This document shows positions 58,156-64,000 of a stretch of 64,000 bases of DNA, piece after piece (within the stretch, counting starts at the first letter, position 1; each line of letters begins with the position of its first letter). The stretch comes from OLB11 sp041392835 (GTDB taxonomy: Bacteria > Bacteroidota > Bacteroidia > Chitinophagales > Chitinophagaceae). The stretch spans positions 62,001 through 126,000 of the forward strand of contig JAWKLF010000001.1 of NCBI GenBank assembly GCA_041392835.1. The letters run 5' to 3'. A model generated the notes under the pieces. The model saw nothing but the letters and a program-made list of their open reading frames with translations, did not search any database and had not been told where the DNA came from. The position numbers and the translations under genes are program-made.

Positions 58156-59871
58156 TTAACTTAAATGATATTCTGCCATACGACACATTTCGACTAACAT
58201 ATTTTGGAGTCTTGAGCGCACAATACCTTCGTAGGTAGTGTTGCTAGGAAAAGTGATATAATCATTCCAGGCGTTAGTCCAATAATAATTTTGAGCTTGT
58301 CCAGATAGTAAAAAGGATTTGAATTCATCTTTTTTACTTTGAGATATTGTTAATGCGAATAAATATTTCAAACAATCGTCTATGAGTGTATCGGGGTTTG
58401 AAGGGTCTGATAGTGTTTGAACAAATTGAATGACATCGCATTTTAATTTAAAATTTGAAGTAACATATACACCATTAGTAGACAATATATCATCAGAATT
58501 TTTCATTCGTTTGGGTATAGTATCTGAGTTGATCCACATTTCGTGGTATTGAGGACTTTGATAATAAGCTGGCCAACCCGATACACTTGGAGGGCTTCCT
58601 ATTTCTAAGCCATTTTGTTCGCACAAAGAAGCTATTTTCAAATAGGCTTTATATTCTTCTTCTAAACCTAAACTTCCAGGCATATCCACTACAAATGTTT
58701 TCATCATTCCGGTATAATAATCTAAAGGAGTTCTAATCAAGCAGTCCATGGTATTGGTATCATAAAAGTGGTCGCTTTTAAACAACTGACTAAGCACTGG
58801 CTTTACATCCCAATTATTATTTATCAATGTTTGAGCTAGTCCACTGATTATATCATTTTCAATAATAGTATCTATATCATAGTATATAAAGAAACGATAG
58901 AGCCTACGGCAAAAATGTTTAGCCACAGTAGTATCCTGATTAAATATCATGTTCAACAAGTCATCCAATTCGTTTTCGCCATTGGCACCGGGTTGGCCTA
59001 CTACTACATGATTATTATAAAATGCAGAAAATACTTTGTTGCCACTATCGTGTTGGGCTGGCGAAAAAACATAACCAGTACTGGTGCTATTAACTCTAAA
59101 GCCTGTTAGCACTTTAGCTGCTGCTTTTACGTCATCTTCAGTCCAAAGGTTAGTGCCTTTGCCAAGCGTAAAAAGCTCTTGCAATTCTCTTGCATAGTTT
59201 TCATCGGGCGAATTCTTGATATTGTAATGTCCATTAAGATACAAAAGCATCATAGGGTTCTTAGTAATTTCTTTGACTAGTTGTTTGAAATTTCCTAGTG
59301 CATGCTGTCGCAATAAGTCAAGATATGGATATTGTATTAAAGCTTGACTTACTACTTTAGATTCGGTAACAAAATAATTGTGCCAAAAGAAAATCATTTT
59401 TTCTTCAATACTAAGCGATTGATTTAAAATATTTTGTATCCACCATCCTTTAATGGAAAGCAATCTGTAGAAATTAACTGTAGTGTCTCCAAACCCAGCA
59501 TTAACCCATGTGCTGCCCAATGGCACAAGTGTAGGATCTGCATACACATTTTCATAATAATTTAGAGGAGGTGTAGGATTTGCTGGAGCTGCATTAATAA
59601 TGACATCTACAGCTTGTGACATTGTCATGGAACTAAGTGCATTGAGTGTAGCTGGGCTCACGCCAAACATGGTTCTACGCAAAAGGTGTATTTTCTGCTT
59701 GTCGCCCCAAGTGCCCGTATAAGCCGATAAACTGGCTCTATGGTGTTTGAACCCCAAGGGCGATTTTTGATTAGCATATTTTTTTACAAGAGGGTCTTGG
59801 AGGATGTCATATTTTTTTTCTCTTGAAGTAAAAAGACTGTCTAAGAATCCTCTCCTAGTTTTTGGACACAT
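58156..59871 (-). CDS. DUF1800 family protein
   Basis: A 571-residue protein with DUF1800 blocks: LLRRTMFGVSPATLNAL, MIFFWHNYFVTE, YLNGHYNIKNSPDENYARELQELFTLG, AAKVLTGFRV and HFYDTNT. It begins MCPKTRRGFLDSLF, with no clear signal peptide; a Tat-like R-R may be degenerate. DUF1800 and DUF1501 are almost always paired as here and are thought to act together in the envelope. The biochemical role is unknown. Confidence 0.92.
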   Translation of the reverse strand: MCPKTRRGFLDSLFTSREKKYDILQDPLVKKYANQKSPLGFKHHRASLSAYTGTWGDKQKIHLLRRTMFGVSPATLNALSSMTMSQAVDVIINAAPANPTPPLNYYENVYADPTLVPLGSTWVNAGFGDTTVNFYRLLSIKGWWIQNILNQSLSIEEKMIFFWHNYFVTESKVVSQALIQYPYLDLLRQHALGNFKQLVKEITKNPMMLLYLNGHYNIKNSPDENYARELQELFTLGKGTNLWTEDDVKAAAKVLTGFRVNSTSTGYVFSPAQHDSGNKVFSAFYNNHVVVGQPGANGENELDDLLNMIFNQDTTVAKHFCRRLYRFFIYYDIDTIIENDIISGLAQTLINNNWDVKPVLSQLFKSDHFYDTNTMDCLIRTPLDYYTGMMKTFVVDMPGSLGLEEEYKAYLKIASLCEQNGLEIGSPPSVSGWPAYYQSPQYHEMWINSDTIPKRMKNSDDILSTNGVYVTSNFKLKCDVIQFVQTLSDPSNPDTLIDDCLKYLFALTISQSKKDEFKSFLLSGQAQNYYWTNAWNDYITFPSNTTYEGIVRSRLQNMLVEMCRMAEYHLS

Positions 59872-60199
59872 AGTTTTAAGGTTAAATTAAAAATATAGAT
59901 AATTTGAATTAACAAAAGTTTAATGAAAGTACTATTTTTTTTAAATTTTCGTAAAAAAAAGACTGAAAAAGCATAATATAATAAGCTTAAGATAATTAAA
60001 CCAAAGTCTCCTCTCCAATTGCATTTGACATTGAAGTATATTTTTTAACGTTTTCTTTTTTATACTTCGCTCATCATTCCAAATCAGATACTTGACAAGT
60101 GAGCACGAATAGAAAAAAACTTTTTTAACAAAAATTGTATTTTTTTAAACTAATTCAGTATCATTGTAAATTAAAATAATAAATAAGAAAAAAGACTAT
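59872..60199. other. AT-rich intergenic region
   Basis: A divergent spacer of 328 bases with no likely gene. GAAGTATA (60033-60040) and TATACTTC (60061-60068) form an inverted repeat with a 20-base loop. Promoters for both flanking genes must lie here but are not clear. Confidence 0.5.
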
Positions 60200-60727
60200 A
60201 TGAGAAACTTAATGTATTGCTTAGTATTAGTAGGCTTATCTTTAATAAGTTTTAAAGGAAATGCACAAGTAGATGAAAATGATTTTGTGAGAGTATATCG
60301 TTGGTTAAGCACCGTAGATAATAACTATGTGACTTTGGCCGACGGCGAAATCCAAGAAGGACAATTGCTTCAGTGGAAATACAAAGAAAAAACATTCTTG
60401 TTTTATGCATACAAAACGCCCGGTCCAGATCGTGTAGCCGTTTATAGATGGACTAACCCTGTCACTAAAGATCAGGCCAGTGTAGCAGAAGATGAAGTAA
60501 CAGATAGCGATATGATGTTGCAAGGATATACTTTAAAATCATTACAGTTTTATGCACCAGTACGTCGTGATAAAAATCACATACCAGTATATCGTTGGTA
60601 TAGAACAAAAACTAAAGACTGGGTTACCATACCTGAATTTGGTGACACTGATAAATATCATGACAAGGGATATAGAAAAAAATCGTTCCAGTTCTATGGT
60701 GTCATGAGAAATGAATACGAAAACTAA
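60200..60727 (+). CDS. small secreted protein with three DUF5648-like repeats
   Basis: A 175-residue exported protein: signal peptide MRNLMYCLVLVGLSLISFKGNAQ, then three units of about 50 residues, each beginning V-Y-R-W and ending in F-Y-A/G after a G-Y/W-x-x-K. The starts are VRVYRWLSTVDNNYVTL, VAVYRWTNPVTKDQASV and IPVYRWYRTKTKDWVTI. This fits the short repeats called DUF5648 found in secreted bacterial proteins. No function is known. It has its own terminator. Confidence 0.7.
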   Translation: MRNLMYCLVLVGLSLISFKGNAQVDENDFVRVYRWLSTVDNNYVTLADGEIQEGQLLQWKYKEKTFLFYAYKTPGPDRVAVYRWTNPVTKDQASVAEDEVTDSDMMLQGYTLKSLQFYAPVRRDKNHIPVYRWYRTKTKDWVTIPEFGDTDKYHDKGYRKKSFQFYGVMRNEYEN

Positions 60728-60750
60728 AAATTTATCTAAACTATGAATAG

Positions 60751-60780
60751 AAGCTATCAATTTTTTGATAGCTTTTTTTT
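60751..60780 (+). terminator. terminator before ileS
   Basis: A 10-bp stem AAGCTATCAA / TTGATAGCTT with loop TTTT, followed by T. Confidence 0.85.
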
Positions 60781-60833
60781 TAAATACTAACTCTTATCTT
60801 AAACTTTCATAAGCTATTCCCATTCCTTTTTCG

Positions 60834-60841
60834 TAGCTTTG
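60834..60841 (+). promoter_or_regulatory. -7 element of the ileS promoter
   Basis: TAGCTTTG matches TAnnTTTG and is followed by CACC as in the rRNA promoters. A TTTC lies upstream with an overlong 25-base spacer, so the -33 box is uncertain. Confidence 0.45.
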
Positions 60842-60869
60842 CACCTCATTTTTTTTGATGAATACAAGC

Positions 60870-63800
60870 ATGAATAAGAAATCATTTTATATACCTCAAA
60901 AGCTTAATTTGCCTGATATAGGTCAGGAAATGCTAAAGCAATGGCATAGTCAAAAAACATTTGAAAAAAGTGTAGAAAATAGACAAGGAAAACCAAGTTT
61001 TGTTTTCTACGAAGGCCCACCTTCTGCTAATGGAATGCCTGGTATACACCACGTTATTTCTCGTACACTCAAAGATTTAATATGTAGATACAAAACCATG
61101 AAAGGCTTTCAGGTAAATAGGAAAGCAGGTTGGGATACTCATGGACTACCTATAGAATTGGGTGTGGAAAAAGAATTAGGCATAACTAAAGAAGATATTG
61201 GAACCAAAATTTCGGTTGAGGAATACAATCAAAGATGTCGTGAAGCAGTCGGAAGATTTAAAGACAAATGGGATGAAATAACAAGTAAAATGGGTTATTG
61301 GGTAGATTTAGAAAATCCGTATGTTACCTATAAAAACGAATACATAGAATCTCTTTGGTGGTGCTTAAAACAATTATATTCCAAAAACTATCTTTATAAA
61401 AGTGTTTCTATACAACCTTATTCGCCAGCAGCAGGAACAGGATTGAGCTCACACGAACTCAATCAGCCTGGTTGCTATAAAATGGTAAAGGATACAAGTG
61501 CTACCGTATTGTTTAAAACTACTGAAACAGATTCGCTTTCAAAAGCATTTAATGTAAACATTGATTCCAAGTATGACACTTATTTTATGGCATGGACCAC
61601 CACACCTTGGACCTTGCCTTCCAATCTTGGTTTGACTGTAGGTGCCAATATAGACTACGTACTTGTTGATACTTACAACCCATATACTCATCAAAGACAA
61701 TTGCTTATACTTGCCGAAAACCTTCTTGCAAAGTATTTTAAGCCCGAAGGCGCAACAGCAGATATGGACGCATATCAAAAAGAAAATAAACTTATACCGT
61801 ATCGGCTTTTAGCAAAAACAAAAGGTAGTGAATTAGAAGGAATTTCATATGCGCAATTATTATCTTTTGAGTCCAATACATTAGAAAAAATAAAAGAAAT
61901 AACACCTCAAGCCAATCCTTTCAAGATAGTTTGTGGTGATTTTGTCACTACCGAAGATGGAACCGGTATAGTACATACAGCACCAGCATTTGGAGCAGAC
62001 GATTATCGAGTTGGACAAAAAAATAATTTAGGTATTTTGACCTTAGTTGACAAAGAAGGGAAATTTATAGAAGGTACTGGTGAATACGCAGGACGCTATG
62101 TAAAAAATTACAAAAACGAAACAGATTATATAGATGTAAATGTAGACATCAGCGTAGAACTCAAATTAAGAGGTCAAGCTTTTAAAGTAGAAAAATTTGA
62201 GCATAGCTATCCGCACTGCTGGCGTACAGATAAACCCATAGTATATTATCCTTTGGATGCATGGTTTATACGAACTACAGCCGTCAAAGAAAGAATGGTA
62301 GAGCTCAATAAAACCATCAATTGGAAACCTAAATCAACGGGCGAAGGTCGTTTTGGACATTGGCTTGAAAATATGGTAGATTGGAATTTGAGTCGAAGTC
62401 GTTTTTGGGGAACTCCTTTGCCAGTGTGGCGTACAGAAGATGGTCTTGAGGAAGTATGTTGTGGAAGTATTGCCGAAGTAAAAGCACTATTACATGAAGA
62501 TAGCCCTGAAAAAAATATTGAAGATGTGCACAAGCCCTATATTGATCAAGTAATATTAAAGTCTCCTACTGGTCAAAAAATGTATAGAGAACCCGATTTG
62601 ATAGACGTATGGTTTGATAGCGGCGCTATGCCTTATGCACAATCTCATTTTCCGTTTAATCAAACCAATAATACAACCACGCCACCCAATTTCCCCGCAG
62701 ATTTTATAGCAGAAGGAGTAGACCAAACTCGCGGTTGGTTTTATACACTTCATGCCTTAGGTGTATTATTATTTGATTCTGTAGCATACAAAAATGTTGT
62801 TTCCAATGGTTTGGTGTTAGACAAAAATGGTCAAAAAATGAGCAAACGTTTAGGCAACGTAGTTGACCCATTCGAAACCATCAATACCTTTGGAGCTGAT
62901 GCTACAAGATGGTATTTAATAACAAATGCTTCTCCTTGGGATAGTTTGAAATTTGATATGACTGGTATAGAAGAAAGCCAACGAAAACCTTTCAATACCC
63001 TTTATAATACCTATTCATTTTTTGCATTATATGCCAATGTAGATCAGTTTACTTATCAAGAAGATAGAATACCACTAAATGAGAGACCAGAATTAGATCA
63101 ATGGATAATTTCTTCGTTACAAAGTCTGGTACAAAAAGTTAATGAAGCTCTGGATGATTATGAACCTACCAAGGCTGGCCGTGCTATTGAAGATTTTGTA
63201 GATGAACATCTTAGTAACTGGTATGTGCGTTTATCGAGAAGACGTTTTTGGAAAGGAGAATATGAATTAGAAAAAATTTGTGCATATCAAACACTTTATG
63301 AATGTCTAATAACCCTTTCAAAATTGATAGCACCTATATCTCCATTCTTTAGCGATTGGTTATATCAGCAACTCAATGCCATAACTCAGTTAGAAACTCA
63401 AGCATCTGTGCATCATACCGATTACCCAATAGCAGATTCAAGCCTTATTCAAATTGCTCTTGAAGAAAAAATGCAATTGGCACAAGATGTAACCTCTTTA
63501 ATATTATCACTGCGTAAAAAAGCAAATATAAAAGTAAGGCAGCCCTTACAAAAAGTATTGATACCAGCTATGTCTGAAAAAATAAAAAGTCAGATAGAAG
63601 CAGTACAAGAAATTATTAAGGCAGAAGTCAACATCAAAGAAATTCAATTTTTAGACGCAAGCAATAACTTAATTAAGAAAAAAGCAAAAGCAAATTTCAA
63701 ATCCTTAGGTGCTAAGTTGGGTTCGCAAATGAAAGAAGCTGCACAATTAATTGCAGCATTTGATTTACAAACTATAAATTCTTTTCAAGAAAAAGGAGCA

Positions 63801-64000
63801 TTTACACTGAACCTAAAAGAAAGTACTATTGAGCTTACACAGGAAGACATAGAAATTAGTTCAGATGATATTCCAGGCTTGTTAGTGGCCAATAAGGGCG
63901 TTTTAACAGTGGCATTAGATATAGATTTATCAGATAATTTGATTGAAGAAGGGCTTGCAAGAGAACTTGTCAATAAAATTCAAAAACTTAGAAAAGACAA
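60870..64000 (+). CDS. ileS: isoleucyl-tRNA synthetase, eukaryote-like type, partial
   Basis: An open frame from MNKKSFYIPQKLNLPD to the right edge of the window, over 1040 residues without a stop. ATG 60858, four codons earlier, is also possible. The class I signatures are PPSANGMPGIHH (HIGH motif) and DKNGQKMSKRLGN (KMSKS loop). GWDTHGLPIE, with T in place of the C of the common bacterial enzyme, and the general sequence show the type 2 (eukaryote-like) IleRS. The editing CP1 domain contains TTPWTLPSNLGL and FVTTEDGTGIVHTAPAFG. It charges tRNA-Ile. The C-terminus is missing because of the window end. Confidence 0.95.
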   Translation, partial: MNKKSFYIPQKLNLPDIGQEMLKQWHSQKTFEKSVENRQGKPSFVFYEGPPSANGMPGIHHVISRTLKDLICRYKTMKGFQVNRKAGWDTHGLPIELGVEKELGITKEDIGTKISVEEYNQRCREAVGRFKDKWDEITSKMGYWVDLENPYVTYKNEYIESLWWCLKQLYSKNYLYKSVSIQPYSPAAGTGLSSHELNQPGCYKMVKDTSATVLFKTTETDSLSKAFNVNIDSKYDTYFMAWTTTPWTLPSNLGLTVGANIDYVLVDTYNPYTHQRQLLILAENLLAKYFKPEGATADMDAYQKENKLIPYRLLAKTKGSELEGISYAQLLSFESNTLEKIKEITPQANPFKIVCGDFVTTEDGTGIVHTAPAFGADDYRVGQKNNLGILTLVDKEGKFIEGTGEYAGRYVKNYKNETDYIDVNVDISVELKLRGQAFKVEKFEHSYPHCWRTDKPIVYYPLDAWFIRTTAVKERMVELNKTINWKPKSTGEGRFGHWLENMVDWNLSRSRFWGTPLPVWRTEDGLEEVCCGSIAEVKALLHEDSPEKNIEDVHKPYIDQVILKSPTGQKMYREPDLIDVWFDSGAMPYAQSHFPFNQTNNTTTPPNFPADFIAEGVDQTRGWFYTLHALGVLLFDSVAYKNVVSNGLVLDKNGQKMSKRLGNVVDPFETINTFGADATRWYLITNASPWDSLKFDMTGIEESQRKPFNTLYNTYSFFALYANVDQFTYQEDRIPLNERPELDQWIISSLQSLVQKVNEALDDYEPTKAGRAIEDFVDEHLSNWYVRLSRRRFWKGEYELEKICAYQTLYECLITLSKLIAPISPFFSDWLYQQLNAITQLETQASVHHTDYPIADSSLIQIALEEKMQLAQDVTSLILSLRKKANIKVRQPLQKVLIPAMSEKIKSQIEAVQEIIKAEVNIKEIQFLDASNNLIKKKAKANFKSLGAKLGSQMKEAAQLIAAFDLQTINSFQEKGAFTLNLKESTIELTQEDIEISSDDIPGLLVANKGVLTVALDIDLSDNLIEEGLARELVNKIQKLRKD

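Noticed and set aside
60033..60068. Inverted repeat GAAGTATA/TATACTTC as a terminator or riboswitch
   Set aside because: The arms are short with a 20-base AT-rich loop, and no T run or conserved structure follows.

Overview
The window is about 64 kb of AT-rich chromosome (roughly 35% GC) from a member of the Bacteroidota, most likely a Chitinophagia-like lineage. The evidence is: promoters of the TTTG-N18-19-TAnnTTTG type, near absence of Shine-Dalgarno sequences, C-terminal type IX secretion sorting domains, families typical of the phylum (DUF4249, DUF1573, DUF4153, Omp28, BatA-like), and 16S rRNA signatures such as CTGGGCTAGAATG and GTGCCGTGAGGTG. Nothing marks it as plasmid or phage. Most of it is ordinary core genome with one accessory island at about 51.5-56.4 kb.

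Layout. 0-2 kb, minus strand: broken nusB, a DUF1573 lipoprotein, yajC and a cut-off FtsB-like gene. 2.2-7.5 kb, plus strand: an RpfF-like crotonase, an Omp28-like lipoprotein, an Nramp transporter fused to a universal-stress domain, and a MacB-like permease. 7.5-19.3 kb, minus strand: glycosyltransferase, DUF4199-like protein, degenerate dihydroorotase, BatA-like protein and TPR protein; then zinc-ribbon, Nif3, BtrH-like and an unknown protein; then the tail-specific protease. 19.6-23.3 kb: infA-rpmJ-rpsM-rpsK-rpsD-rpoA-rplQ. 23.3-26.8 kb, minus: frameshifted beta-propeller lipoprotein, trxB, DUF4249 lipoprotein. 27-34.5 kb: LytTR regulator with a propeller histidine kinase, then a large glycine-rich PKD surface protein. 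34.8-38.2 kb: TlpA-like thioredoxin, frameshifted di-haem peroxidase, DUF4153 protein. 38.3-43.9 kb: a complete rRNA operon (16S, tRNA-Ile, tRNA-Ala, 23S, 5S) behind two near-identical tandem promoters. 43.9-51.5 kb: tRNA-Leu, tig, frameshifted BNR-repeat T9SS protein, pyrC, RemB/Wzi-like outer-membrane protein. 51.5-56.4 kb: the accessory island. 56.5-60.7 kb: DUF1501 and DUF1800 genes and a small secreted repeat protein. 60.9 kb to the end: ileS, cut by the window edge.

The most interesting region is the island. A single-domain Y1 (REP-associated, RAYT-type) transposase lies between two direct repeats of about 155 bp that carry a palindromic element with half-site CATAGCCCACGGTTT. Two more perfect copies of this palindrome, 42 and 26 bp, lie inside the coding sequence of the neighbouring 1295-codon type IIG restriction-modification gene, in the same reading frame, and encode the related peptides AHDLNHGL and AHGLNRGL. 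Relics of the 3' end of such a restriction gene occur twice more downstream, each joined directly to a transposase stop codon. Together this looks like a RAYT that seeds palindromes into, and duplicates pieces of, a restriction gene, with the palindromes tolerated as in-frame peptide insertions.

A second theme is disrupted genes. nusB, the beta-propeller gene, the di-haem peroxidase and the BNR-repeat gene are broken by five single-base deletions in all, some in homopolymers; nusB also has an in-frame stop. These may be assembly errors or real decay, and raw reads would decide. The 16S rRNA also carries two compensated base-pair changes in helix 28, one of which gives the GGCGG/GCACACACC pairing otherwise typical of archaea and eukaryotes.
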